DNA of 27,570 nt from Clostridia bacterium (GTDB lineage Bacteria > Bacillota_A > Clostridia > Christensenellales > Aristaeellaceae), in NCBI GenBank assembly GCA_017481065.1, contig JAFUPT010000110.1:1-27570 (forward strand), written 5' to 3'. Shown here in pieces: positions 1-7,103 of the stretch; positions within the stretch are counted from its first letter, which is position 1; each line of letters begins with the position of its first letter. The position numbers and the translations under genes are program-made. The notes below the pieces were generated by a model that did not search any database, was not told the origin of the DNA, and worked only from the letters and a program-made list of their open reading frames with translations.

Positions 1-16
1 AATCCAGCGTGCGCAT
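1..16 (-). CDS. Start of a further minus-strand gene (cut by window edge)
   Basis: The TGA stop of the gene at 16-501 overlaps an ATG in a TGATG arrangement, and the frame then reads MRTLD to the window edge. An AGGA stretch lies just upstream of the ATG. This suggests a translationally coupled next gene, but only five codons are visible, so no function can be given. Confidence 0.3.
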
Positions 17-501
17 CAGTCCTCTCTGTTACCCTTGAAAATGGTTCGGGGTTCCGTATTTCGCACCGTAAGCCGGTTCCAGCATTCATCGTAGCGGGTT
101 CGGGAATCGGTGATCTCGCAGTCATAGACCGCTTCAAAGCGATCCTCCAGCTGATTGATCATTCCGGAAAGCCGCCTCAGCGCTTCCTTTGTATCCTGGA
201 TAACTGCCTCCTTGCAGATGTTCTGCAACAGGTTGTGCATGGAGCGGTGCATCTGAAGCTCGGTGTGATATGGGCGGGCATAGGGCCGCGCAAGCGAATA
301 AAAGCCGTCTTCCGTAAGTTCGATTTCCTTCAGGCGCACATCGTAATACTGGCAGCTATCCAGATTCCCAATGTAAAGGGGGTAGAGAAGCGCGATGGCG
401 TCCACGCCGCTGAGGGAATAATAGCGGATCAGCGAACGGTACATGTGCCTGTACCCCTGGAGCGGGATACAGAAAATCTTGGGGTGAATAATCTGGGGCA
501 T
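16..501 (-). CDS. Hypothetical protein of a mobile-element module
   Basis: A 161-residue protein I do not recognise. It has no signal peptide and no membrane segment. The middle is helical and charged (residues about 75-130) with a run of His, Met and Gln, and the C-terminus is basic. The ATG is preceded by a GAAAGGA stretch. It lies on the same strand as the ParB, Rep and ParA genes at 0.5-4.8 kb, 38 bp downstream of the ParB-like gene, and its stop overlaps a possible next start, so it is probably part of the same transcription unit. The location suggests an accessory protein of an integrative or plasmid-like element. The reading frame is believable from length, start signal and spacing; the function is unknown. 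Confidence 0.65.
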   Translation of the reverse strand: MPQIIHPKIFCIPLQGYRHMYRSLIRYYSLSGVDAIALLYPLYIGNLDSCQYYDVRLKEIELTEDGFYSLARPYARPYHTELQMHRSMHNLLQNICKEAVIQDTKEALRRLSGMINQLEDRFEAVYDCEITDSRTRYDECWNRLTVRNTEPRTIFKGNRED

Positions 502-539
502 GGCATCCTTTCTTTTATGTGGTGATGCAAGATGTCTGC

Positions 540-1436
540 CTACAGCAATTCCAGTGTCTGACGATGTTTGTATTCCTCCACAAGCTCCCGGATTTTCCTG
601 CAGACATCTTCATCGGTCAGGTCGGGAAAATATTCCTCCCGGATGCTTTTTATGAAGTCGGGAGCTTTCTTCTCCCTGAGGGTGCGGGACTGTAAGAGGG
701 CTTTGAAGGCTTCCTCCGTGAGAGTACCCGCAGCATAGAGACTGCGCATTTCTTTCACCTGCGCAATGGAGGGAAAGCATCCGTGTGCCTCATGATAATC
801 TGTGATCCAGCATTGGACTTCGGTATCCAGAAAGGCAATTTCCTGTGCTGTTCCCATCTTCAGGGTACCTGCATCAAGCTGATCCAGCAAGGGACGGTTC
901 AGATAGCTCAGCCGGATGAAGCGATCCACCTGACGCTCGCTGTCGCCGTAATGGGCAGCGATCTGCAGATTGGTGTGCGCTTTCTTCTGCGCAGCAAAGT
1001 TCCCCTTGTGGTACAGAACATCCCTCATCATACGATATGCCTTGGCTTTTTCGCTGGGGAGCATCCTGCTGCGGCTCTGAAGATTGGTTTCGAGCATGAT
1101 CAGGGTTGCGGAATCATCGTTCAGCTCCCGATACAGATATGCCGGGAGGGTCTTGAGTCCGGCAATGCGGGCTGCTTCGCAGCGCCGGTGGCCTGAAATG
1201 ATCTCATAGCCACCTGTCTTCCGGGATCGGATGATAATGGCTTCATAGACGCCGTTTTTACGGATGCTCTCTGCAAGTGCATCCAGTTCTGCATCGTAAT
1301 TCACGCGAAATGGGTGATTAAAAAAGGGATGCAGCTCGGAAATCGCAACCATGATGCTTTTGCGCTCCGGCAGCTGTGGAAGCGCCGGAAACTCAGCCGG
1401 GACGCTGCAATCCGGTATGTCGCCTTTTATGGGCAT
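540..1436 (-). CDS. ParB/RepB/Spo0J-family DNA-binding protein (second ParB)
   Basis: A 298-residue ParB-family protein. Family role: binding centromere-like sites and, in canonical members, CTP-dependent spreading to support DNA segregation or gene control. Visible features: the N-terminal ParB domain opens with ISELHPFFNHPFRV, followed by the arginine motif SGHRR and the NLQSRSRMLPSEKAKAY segment, then a helix-turn-helix around SERQVDRFIRL and a charged C-terminal tail. An upstream in-frame TTG at 1472 would add 12 residues, but the AAAGGAGGG ribosome site at 1447-1455 lies inside that extension and points to the ATG at 1436. It resembles the ParB at 3096-4019 closely in plan, so the module carries two paralogues. 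Because it is separated from parA, it may be a regulator of the element rather than the partition partner. Confidence 0.85.
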   Translation of the reverse strand: MPIKGDIPDCSVPAEFPALPQLPERKSIMVAISELHPFFNHPFRVNYDAELDALAESIRKNGVYEAIIIRSRKTGGYEIISGHRRCEAARIAGLKTLPAYLYRELNDDSATLIMLETNLQSRSRMLPSEKAKAYRMMRDVLYHKGNFAAQKKAHTNLQIAAHYGDSERQVDRFIRLSYLNRPLLDQLDAGTLKMGTAQEIAFLDTEVQCWITDYHEAHGCFPSIAQVKEMRSLYAAGTLTEEAFKALLQSRTLREKKAPDFIKSIREEYFPDLTDEDVCRKIRELVEEYKHRQTLELL

Positions 1437-1581
1437 AGCGGGCCTTCCCTCCTTTGCAGTATGTTTTTTCAATATGCGCTGTGGAATCCATCAGGATTCC
1501 GGGGATTCGTGGTCCTTTCTTTTTCGCAGCAAGCACGTTCGGCAAAAGCAGCTGCCGGAGTGCCTGTGATTCATATTCCAT
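1393..1581 (-). CDS. Possible 62-residue basic protein overlapping parB-like start
   Basis: An open frame starting MEYESQALRQLLLPNV from an ATG with an AGGGAGGGG ribosome-binding stretch five bases upstream. It ends in a Lys/Arg-rich tail and runs 44 bp into the start of the ParB-like gene in another frame. The good start signal and the position in the gap between the Rep gene and the ParB-like gene argue for a real small gene. The short length and the overlap argue against it. No family recognised. Confidence 0.3.
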   Translation of the reverse strand: MEYESQALRQLLLPNVLAAKKKGPRIPGILMDSTAHIEKTYCKGGKARYAHKRRHTGLQRPG

Positions 1582-1630
1582 ATTCCCCTCCCTGAAATGC
1601 AGCCGGAGCATAACCGGCTTGATTTTTATT

Positions 1631-1659
1631 TGACAGCGGCGGTATGTGCCGCGATGTCA
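1631..1659. repeat. Inverted repeat between Rep gene and small ORF
   Basis: TGACA GCGGC, a seven-base spacer, GCCGC, two bases, TGTCA form an interrupted 10-bp palindrome. There is no T-run after it in the direction of transcription, so it does not look like a terminator. It could be an operator or an RNA hairpin just downstream of the Rep gene. Confidence 0.45.
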
Positions 1660-1682
1660 GCATTCTATATTCCGCAGCTGGG

Positions 1683-2543
1683 TTAGCTATAGAGATCATG
1701 GTTGGCCTTTGCGGAATAATAGCTGTTGATGGTGCTCGGTGCATTGAACAGTACGGCCAGCATGTACTTTTTGATGTTGCGCACATGGGATGTATTGTTT
1801 TCCAGACATTCAAACACATAGTCAATGTGCATGCTGTTGATACGCAGCAGCTTTTCCTTTACCAGGTCGGCGGGGTATTCCTCGCCGCCTATGGAGATTG
1901 TAGGACGGGTTGAGCATAGCGTCTCTGTGATAAGATCCACGATCTCCTCCAGCCGTCCACGGTCGTAACGTTTACTCTTGGCCAGCTGGTAATAAGAGAT
2001 GTTCTCACACACTTGCCAGCGCCATTCGTCCGGCGGCAGCATTGGATGCGGATTTGATGGATAAGGAATTGCTTCCTGCGTGTTCTCTCTGTTTGTATTT
2101 GATCTCTGGATATTTGGTGGATACGTATTATATTGCGTGGGCTTTTCCAATGTTGGGAAACCCAATGTTGGATTTTCCAACGCAGACTTTCCCTGCACTG
2201 GCTTATCCTGCGCAGGTTTTTCCAACGCAGGAGAAGCGGACTCAGGGGATCGGGGATGCTCGTATATCACATACTCCGTACCCTTCATTTGTCCCATCTC
2301 GTTGCGGATGCGGTTGCGGATGATATAGCCTGCTTTTTCCAGTTCCCGGATCGCTTCGCGGATGGCATCCACTCCCTCCAGGCTGATGGCAGACAGGCCG
2401 CGCAGGGAATAATCCCAGTCTTCTGGCAGGGAAAGCAGCACAGACATAAGCCCTTTCGCTTTCAGCGTGAGCCCTCTGTTCTTCAGGTGATGATTGGAAA
2501 GCACGGTGTAATCCCTCGTTTTCTCTATTCGAAATACAGCCAT
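1683..2543 (-). CDS. Replication initiator / DnaD-like wHTH protein (RepA-N, DUF6017 type)
   Basis: A 286-residue protein of the initiator type found on Clostridia plasmids and ICEs. Residues 1-95 form a winged-helix domain (FRIEKTRDYTVLSNHHLKN, then an IREAIRELEKAGYIIRNR recognition segment). Residues 97-160 are a low-complexity linker with near-repeats LEKP, LENP, LEKP spaced by Pro, Gln and Lys. Residues 160-286 form a helical C-terminal domain beginning with a PPDEWRWQVCENISYYQLA segment, typical of the DUF6017 C-terminus as I remember it. The role inferred from this family is binding an origin and recruiting the replication machinery. The ATG at 2543 is the natural start; its ribosome site is weak. 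Neighbours are ParA and two ParB proteins, which supports a replication-partition module. The exact family name is from memory. Confidence 0.82.
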   Translation of the reverse strand: MAVFRIEKTRDYTVLSNHHLKNRGLTLKAKGLMSVLLSLPEDWDYSLRGLSAISLEGVDAIREAIRELEKAGYIIRNRIRNEMGQMKGTEYVIYEHPRSPESASPALEKPAQDKPVQGKSALENPTLGFPTLEKPTQYNTYPPNIQRSNTNRENTQEAIPYPSNPHPMLPPDEWRWQVCENISYYQLAKSKRYDRGRLEEIVDLITETLCSTRPTISIGGEEYPADLVKEKLLRINSMHIDYVFECLENNTSHVRNIKKYMLAVLFNAPSTINSYYSAKANHDLYS

Positions 2544-2552
2544 ATTCTTAGC

Positions 2553-2571
2553 CTGCCTTTCTGCAAGGCAG
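2553..2571. repeat. Small hairpin upstream of Rep gene
   Basis: CTGCCTT and AAGGCAG form a perfect 7-bp stem with a five-base loop, sitting 10 bp upstream of the Rep start codon. In the Rep mRNA it would overlap the region where the ribosome site is expected, so it could limit translation of the initiator. Confidence 0.35.
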
Positions 2572-2606
2572 ACAGCTGCCCCGGTTGGAACGGCTGCTGC
2601 CCTGTA

Positions 2607-3005
2607 TTATTCTGCTGCATAGGCTTCTTCGATAACTCTGCTGAGGCTGTTGAGCAATGCGTCAAAATGCGTAATAACCTCCTGCATAAGCATTTCCAGA
2701 AGGTCATCAAACAAGCCGAATTCATACAGGTAGGGCGGCGGATCAAAATCATAGACGCTGAAGCACATGACGAGAAACATGTGCATTTTATCGAATCTCC
2801 GTGCCTTAAACCATTCCCTGAAATTGCTGCAGACAAGAATCATGTCCATTTCACCATTGCACATTTCTTTCAGCAACGTGGGGATTACGAGCATAGTGTA
2901 GATTTTGCATTCACCGACGTTCCGGGGCATTTCATTGCGTAACTTCTGCCTTTGCTTCTCGGAAAGGGATTGCAACTCAGTCAGATTCTGTAAGGTATCG
3001 ATCAT
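2607..3005 (-). CDS. Hypothetical protein between ParB and Rep
   Basis: A 132-residue protein of unknown function. It is rich in Met, Leu and Phe, with a central stretch KMHMFLVMCFSVYDF that is hydrophobic but short for a confident membrane span, and an acidic C-terminus ending EEAYAAE. The ATG at 3005 has a strong AAAGGAGG site 9 bases upstream. It lies between the ParB gene (90 bp upstream) and the Rep gene (63 bp downstream) on the same strand. Its place in the module suggests a role in replication, partition or their control, but no domain is recognisable. Confidence 0.65.
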   Translation of the reverse strand: MIDTLQNLTELQSLSEKQRQKLRNEMPRNVGECKIYTMLVIPTLLKEMCNGEMDMILVCSNFREWFKARRFDKMHMFLVMCFSVYDFDPPPYLYEFGLFDDLLEMLMQEVITHFDALLNSLSRVIEEAYAAE

Positions 3006-3095
3006 GTTGTTTGTCCTCCTTTGGTTCGTGCAAATGTGTTCTGATCGTTTGGAATGAAAAACGCCTCCTGCTAAGCCAAACGGTGCAAGAGACGT

Positions 3096-4019
3096 CTATC
3101 TTTCCTGATTCTGTTGTTTTCGTTTCTGCCAGCTTTCCAGAAGTTTCAGTATGGTTTCCTCCATCTGTCGCGGTGTATAGGAGCGCGGAAAAAACTTCCG
3201 TAGTGTATCGCGTGAGAAAACAACCCTGTCAATGTCATTTTTCTTTTCTTCAGAAAGTATTCCTGTCATGATGTCAGCGGAGAGCCTGCCTTCCTGAGAA
3301 AATCGTTTCAGCCGCTGGGCTTGGGACAGGGAGGGTGTTGCCTGCTCACTGTCCATGACCTCAAGCAGCTGCGTCTGTTCTTCAGCGGTCAGATAGGATA
3401 ATTCAACCGCAGGATTCAAGGCGATTCTTTTATTATCCACCATTTCAAGGATTTCTGGGATGAGGTTCGTAAGGCGGATGTAACGTCTGACTTGGTCTTT
3501 GCTGATTCCGGCATCTTCACCAACTTTCTCAACCGATAACTTCTGTGCAACTTGCGTAGAAGTTAGATCTACCCTCGCTCCTTGATGTTTGATAGCATCC
3601 AGCTTCATCTTATAAGCAAAAGCCCTCTCACTGGGGAGAAGGCTTTCTCGCTGAATATTGCTGTCAACCATAACGATTACCGCAGCATCATCATCCATTT
3701 CACGGACGATGACAGGCATTGTGTCCAGCCCGGCCAGTTCACAGCCCCGCTTACGGCGATGACCAGAAATCAACTCATAGCCGCCTTCGCTGCGTGGACG
3801 GGCCAAGGCAGGCACAAGGACGCCGTATTCCCGGATGCTTTCGGCTGTATCGGCCATCTTGTCGTCGTCTCGTACCTTGAATGGATGATCCCTAAATGGG
3901 AACAGTTCCGAAAGGGGAATCTCCATGACCTTTTCACGGTCTACATCGGCGCGGGATTCGTCCGTGGCAAACAGGTCATCGTATGACATCAGGCTTAGAT
4001 TTCTGCCACTGTTTTTCAA
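3096..4019 (-). CDS. parB: ParB partition protein
   Basis: A 307-residue ParB. Seen: N-terminal ParB domain from IPLSELFPFRDHPFKVRDDD, arginine motif SGHRRKRG, the NIQRESLLPSERAFAYKMK segment, helix-turn-helix around AGISKDQVRRYIRLT, and a basic C-terminal tail. The start is a TTG at 4019, supported by AGGAGG at 4029-4034 nine bases upstream; this start lies inside the C-terminal coding part of parA, so the two genes overlap by 44 bp in different frames and look translationally coupled. A second candidate is the ATG at 3989. Known family role: binds parS-like sites and stimulates the ParA ATPase. The stop codon is TAG, which matters for the parA defect next door. Confidence 0.9.
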   Translation of the reverse strand: MKNSGRNLSLMSYDDLFATDESRADVDREKVMEIPLSELFPFRDHPFKVRDDDKMADTAESIREYGVLVPALARPRSEGGYELISGHRRKRGCELAGLDTMPVIVREMDDDAAVIVMVDSNIQRESLLPSERAFAYKMKLDAIKHQGARVDLTSTQVAQKLSVEKVGEDAGISKDQVRRYIRLTNLIPEILEMVDNKRIALNPAVELSYLTAEEQTQLLEVMDSEQATPSLSQAQRLKRFSQEGRLSADIMTGILSEEKKNDIDRVVFSRDTLRKFFPRSYTPRQMEETILKLLESWQKRKQQNQER

Positions 4020-4797
4020 TCGCCATCACCTCCTGCGTGAGCTTGCGGTATGCTTCTGCAACTTTTCCTTTCGGATCGTAAGCGAAAATGCTTTTGCCTT
4101 CTGCACTGATTTCAGCTGCGCGGACAGAGTGTGGTATTTCGGTATCAAACACCTATATCCGGCTTCCGTAGGTGTTTCTCAGCAGGCTGCTGATTTCCTT
4201 GCTGAAATTGGTGCGGCTGTTGACCATGGTAAGAAGTATGCCCTCGATTCTGAGCTTCGGATTGATCTGCCTGCGAACCTTTGAAACTGTCTGAAGCAGC
4301 TGCTCAAGACCCTTGGCAGATAGATACTGCGCCTGCACCGGGATCAGCACGCTATCAGCAGCGGCAAGAGCGTTGATTGTTAGCATACCGAGCGAGGGCA
4401 TACAGTCAATCAGAACGTAGTCATATGCCTTCCTGAGCGGCGTCAGATATTGCCGCAGGATGGTTTCTCGGCTCATGGCATTGACCAGAGAAACTTCCAT
4501 ACCAGATAGCTCAATGTTTGCAGGCATGAGAGCTATGCCCTCATCATGGCGCAGGATGCCCAAATCAGAGGAAAAGGGCGTATCCATGAGCACACTGCTC
4601 AGTACATCCGAAAGTGTTGCATCCAGAGCATCCGGCTGTTGATAGCCGAGGCTGATGCTCAGGCTTCCCTGAGGATCACTGTCGATCAGCAAAACCTTCT
4701 TTCCCTGTTGCGCTAACCCGATTCCAAGATTGGCGCAGGTTGTTGTTTTTCCGACGCCGCCTTTCTGGTTGGCAATTGCAATAACCTTTCCAGACAA
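3976..4797 (-). pseudogene. parA: ParA partition ATPase interrupted by an in-frame amber codon
   Basis: A ParA/Soj-type ATPase. The intact part (TTG start at 4797 to codon 214) holds the deviant Walker A NQKGGVGKTT, the IDSDPQGSLS switch region and VLIDCMPSLGMLT. The start is set by GGAGGT six bases before the TTG; an upstream TTG at 4824 is less likely. After YGSRI, where family members usually continue with Lys and VFDTEIP, the codon is TAG (4153-4155). The same frame then carries on without other stops, giving VFDTEIPHSVRAAEISAEG and a normal ParA C-terminus to TGA at 3976-3978. The full frame would be 273 residues, the usual ParA length. Either the gene is inactivated, it makes a 214-residue fragment, or there is a sequencing error. 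parB starts within its last codons. Confidence 0.85.
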
Positions 4798-4837
4798 AAT
4801 ACCACCTCCATATTCCTTTTGCAAACTCCCAAAATTG

Positions 4838-4867
4838 AAAAAACGCCCAGCTTAAAATGCTGAGCGT
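4838..4867 (-). terminator. Rho-independent terminator just upstream of parA
   Basis: On the minus strand ACGCTCAGC, a seven-base loop and GCTGGGCGT form a 9-bp stem with one G-U pair, followed by six Ts. The stem pairs fully only on the minus strand. It lies about 40 bp before the parA start, so it would isolate parA from transcription entering from the rpsI side, or act as an attenuator in a parA leader. Confidence 0.6.
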
Positions 4868-5097
4868 GGTTAACCCATATGAATTTAAGTGTTACGGGGC
4901 TGGCCCTGTACAATGTAGCGTAGGGGATTAAAAAATCCTTCAGACAAGGGAGCTTGCACGTTGAAAGCACCGCCTGCAGCAGATCAGAATTCACCCATAT
5001 TCACCCATTTTTTAGCCCATTTCTACTGGTTAACCCGTAGTTAGCCCTTAAATTCAGGACAAAATGGGGCAAATCAGGACAAACCCTGACAAAAGGA
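4868..5097. other. Gene-free end region of the mobile element with short repeats
   Basis: About 230 bp without a convincing gene. It contains TGGTTAACCC twice (4867-4876 and 5027-5036), TCACCCAT twice in tandem (4991-4998, 5001-5008), CAGGACAAA twice at 20-bp spacing (5055-5063, 5075-5083) with a related CTGACAAAA at 5086, and the inverted 9-mers GAATTTAAG and CTTAAATTC. Repeats of this kind are typical of recombinase- or ParB-binding ends of integrated elements. The region lies between the element genes and the rpsI terminator, so it is the likely junction. No att core could be fixed, because the other end is outside the window. Confidence 0.5.
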
Positions 5098-5132
5098 AAA
5101 ACCCCGAAAAAACCTTGTGTTTTCGGGGTTTT
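5098..5132 (-). terminator. Terminator of the rplM-rpsI operon
   Basis: A perfect 13-bp stem (5098-5110 with 5120-5132, GC core CCCCG) with a nine-base loop and a T-run on both sides, eight bases after the rpsI stop. It would terminate rplM-rpsI transcription and could work in both directions. Confidence 0.88.
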
Positions 5133-5140
5133 TGATAACA

Positions 5141-5536
5141 TTAGCGCTTAGAGAACTGGGGTGCGCGACGTGCGGCCTTCAGACCGTACTTCTTACGCTC
5201 CTTCATGCGCGGGTCGCGGGTCAGGTAACCGGCCTTCTTGATGGCAGCCTTGTAGCCTTCATCGGCCTTAACCAGAGCGCGAGCGATGCCGTGACGGATA
5301 GCACCAGCCTGGCCGGTGAAGCCGCCGCCCTTGCAGTTGACGATAACGTCGAACTTGCCGAGGGTTTCAGTGAGAGTCAGGGGCTGACGAACGACGGTCT
5401 TGAGGGTCTCGTAGCCGAAGTACTCTTCGATAGAACGCTTGTTGATGATGATGTTGCCCTCACCGGGGATCAGACGAACGCGAGCGATCGCCTTCTTTCT
5501 TCTGCCTACTGCATGGAAGCAAACAGTGTTAGCCAT
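5141..5536 (-). CDS. rpsI: 30S ribosomal protein S9
   Basis: A 131-residue S9, the usual length for the family. Diagnostic features are the N-terminal [14 protein letters not shown], the central [19 protein letters not shown], the [17 protein letters not shown] segment, and the conserved C-terminal tail ending QFSKR that reaches into the P site of the small subunit. The ATG has a GGAGGA ribosome site. It lies 19 bp after rplM in the standard rplM-rpsI operon and is followed at once by a strong terminator. The 3' end of rpsI is next to an element-like block; 3' ends of ribosomal protein genes, including rpsI, serve as integration sites for some Firmicute ICEs as far as I recall, so the reading frame may overlap an attachment site. 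The protein itself looks intact. Confidence 0.98.
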   Translation of the reverse strand: MANTVCFHAVGRRKKAIARVRLIPGEGNIIINKRSIEEYFGYETLKTVVRQPLTLTETLGKFDVIVNCKGGGFTGQAGAIRHGIARALVKADEGYKAAIKKAGYLTRDPRMKERKKYGLKAARRAPQFSKR

Positions 5537-5555
5537 TTTTCGTCCTCCTCCCTAA

Positions 5556-5984
5556 TTACAGCTTCAGAGCTTCGGGCTTCTGAGCCTGATGCTTGTGCTC
5601 TGCGCCAGCGTACACGAACAGCTTCTTCAGCATTGCGTAGCCGAGGGGGCCCTTCGGCAGCATGCGACGAACAGCCTCTTCGAAAGCAAAGTCAGCCTTC
5701 TTAGCCATCAGACGACGATAGGGGATCTCCTTCAGGCCGCCCGGATAGCCGGTGTGATAACGATACATCTTGTCATCCAGCTTCTTGCCGGTGAAAACCA
5801 GCTTATCAGCGTTGATAACGATGATGTAATCGCCGCAATCGCAGTTGGGGGTGAAGGTGGGCTTATGCTTGCCGCGCAGCATGGAAGCAACCTGGGAAGC
5901 CAGGCGGCCGAATACCATGCCTTCTGCGTCGATAACGTACCACTTACGTTCGACGGTCTGGTTGTTCGCCATATAAGTACTCAC
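5556..5984 (-). CDS. rplM: 50S ribosomal protein L13
   Basis: A 142-residue L13, an early-assembling 23S-rRNA-binding protein of the large subunit. Seen: N-terminal [20 protein letters not shown], then [28 protein letters not shown], and [18 protein letters not shown], all family hallmarks. The start is a GTG at 5984 preceded by GGAGG eight bases upstream; this gives the classical MSTYM start and is preferred over an in-frame TTG five codons earlier. It is first in the rplM-rpsI operon, with its own sigma-A-type promoter about 110 bp upstream. The 100-nt leader leaves room for the L13 autoregulatory element known in Bacillota, but I could not identify that structure with confidence. Confidence 0.98.
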   Translation of the reverse strand: MSTYMANNQTVERKWYVIDAEGMVFGRLASQVASMLRGKHKPTFTPNCDCGDYIIVINADKLVFTGKKLDDKMYRYHTGYPGGLKEIPYRRLMAKKADFAFEEAVRRMLPKGPLGYAMLKKLFVYAGAEHKHQAQKPEALKL

Positions 5985-6094
5985 GAGTAATTCCTCCAAA
6001 TAAGATCAATGCTTTTGCGTGAAGCGGTGTGGTCAGTACCTTTCGCGCATCATGCCTTAAGCTCGGGGCTAGTGAGCGTATTGACACAAGATGT

Positions 6095-6123
6095 ATTATA
6101 GCCCATTTCCGCCCGAGATTCAA
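6095..6123 (-). promoter_or_regulatory. Promoter of rplM-rpsI
   Basis: On the minus strand TTGAAT, a 17-bp spacer and a perfect TATAAT form a sigma-A-type promoter. Transcription would start near 6088 and give a leader of about 100 nt before the rplM GTG. Confidence 0.8.
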
Positions 6124-6176
6124 TGAAAAAAGTGCTAATTTATCGCGAAATCGCATAATTTAACAAAAGGCATTTT

Positions 6177-6476
6177 TCAGCTTTTGCCGTTCTGCGCCTC
6201 CCGGATCAGCTCCTCCACGGTCATATCCACCGGGCTCTCCACTTCGGGCACATAATCATCCAGTGTGGGATGATCCGGCTGCGCCTCCTCCATATCCAGC
6301 TCCGCCGGGCGCTCAATTTCCTCCGGCGCATCGGCAAACATCGGGTCCGGCTCTTCGGAAGCGCCCAGCTCCGCGCCGCTCAGCGCGGCAATGATGCCAT
6401 GCACCATCGTCCAGCCCAGCCATGCAAGCAGCGCCACGACAAGCAGCGCCGCGATGAGCTTGATCCATTTCTTCAT
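6177..6476 (-). CDS. Small single-span membrane protein with acidic tail
   Basis: A 99-residue protein: basic start MKKWIKLI, one membrane segment at about residues 6-33, then an acidic, Pro-rich tail (residues 36-99) with many Glu and Asp. The start at 6476 is chosen because GGAGA lies six bases upstream; in-frame ATGs at 6488 and further upstream have no such site, and translation from them would run through the upstream hairpin. The orientation predicted from the basic N-terminus puts the acidic tail outside the cell. It lies downstream of the P-loop protein gene on the same strand, separated by a strong hairpin. Function unknown; no family recognised. Confidence 0.7.
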   Translation of the reverse strand: MKKWIKLIAALLVVALLAWLGWTMVHGIIAALSGAELGASEEPDPMFADAPEEIERPAELDMEEAQPDHPTLDDYVPEVESPVDMTVEELIREAQNGKS

Positions 6477-6491
6477 ATTTATCTCCATAAA

Positions 6492-6523
6492 GGAACCGGC
6501 CGCAGCATGCCGCGGCCGGTTCC
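6492..6523. terminator. Strong hairpin between the P-loop gene and the small membrane protein gene
   Basis: A perfect 12-bp GC-rich stem, GGAACCGGCCGC with GCGGCCGGTTCC and an eight-base loop, 15 bp after the stop of the P-loop gene. Only a short T-run (TTT) follows on the minus strand, so it is either a weak terminator or an RNA-stabilising hairpin inside a two-gene transcript. Confidence 0.6.
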
Positions 6524-6538
6524 TATTCATAATCCATA

Positions 6539-6964
6539 TCAGATAACATACTTCTGGATATACGCGGGGACGGAATCGGCCGGCGCGCTCACGGAGATCA
6601 GGAAATTGCATTTGTGGTCTGCGGAGAGCTTTTCCAGCTTCTCGAAGAAAACCTGCATATCCGGATCCGCCAGGGGCGTGCGCACGAGCTTCACGAAGGC
6701 GTCCATGGCAATCAGGGAAATATCAAAGTTTGCAGAGAGCATGCCGCAGATGAAGCCGAGCATCTCACTGGCGGTGCACTTATGTCCGACCGGATATTCG
6801 CTGGCGTCCACAAAGCGGATTTCATGGCGCAGGTCATACATATAGCGCTTATCATCATCGATAAAAATAATATCGCCGTGTTCATTCTTCAAAGATTCAT
6901 TCACGAGATCAATCAGACGCTTGGTTTTGCCGGTACCCTTATCACCGAGGATAATTTGTATCAA
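6539..6964 (-). CDS. P-loop NTP-binding protein, function unknown
   Basis: A 141-residue protein with a Walker A motif at the very N-terminus (IILGDKGTGKTKRLI) and a Walker-B-like ISLIAMDAF near residue 88. There is no membrane segment. The compact size and start are like small ATP-binding proteins of Clostridia that are often annotated only as ATP-binding or PilT-like; no specific role is known to me. Start choice: AAAGGAG lies nine bases before a TTG (6964), giving MIQIILGDKG; the ATG at 6973 directly abuts the ribosome site and is less likely. A TATAAT box lies about 40 bp upstream. The small membrane protein gene follows, so the pair may act together at the membrane. Confidence 0.75.
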   Translation of the reverse strand: MIQIILGDKGTGKTKRLIDLVNESLKNEHGDIIFIDDDKRYMYDLRHEIRFVDASEYPVGHKCTASEMLGFICGMLSANFDISLIAMDAFVKLVRTPLADPDMQVFFEKLEKLSADHKCNFLISVSAPADSVPAYIQKYVI

Positions 6965-7002
6965 CCCAATCATCTCCTTTCTGGTTTCACAGGTGCAATT
7001 CC

Positions 7003-7031
7003 ATTATACAACAAATTCCCCGTTTTGGCTA
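7003..7031 (-). promoter_or_regulatory. Possible promoter of the P-loop gene
   Basis: A perfect TATAAT on the minus strand (7003-7008), 38 bp before the TTG start. The -35 region at 17-bp spacing reads TAGCCA, a poor match, so only the -10 box is strong. Confidence 0.4.
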
Positions 7032-7103
7032 GAGGAAATTAGAAGGATTTCCGGGCATGGAAGTCGAATATTTTGTGCGGTTTTATTTTGGGGAGGAAAT
7101 ACT

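Noticed and set aside
3976..4797. Genome-wide recoding of TAG or pyrrolysine insertion in parA
   Set aside because: parB, the adjacent gene, uses TAG as its stop at 3096-3098 with no extension of homology beyond it, so TAG works as a stop here.
4713..4994. A 93-codon minus-strand frame overlapping the parA start
   Set aside because: It has no ribosome site, runs through the terminator hairpin and shadows the start of parA.
5985..6094. L13 autoregulatory leader
   Set aside because: The position and length fit, but I could not draw a convincing conserved structure, so it is mentioned only as a possibility under rplM.
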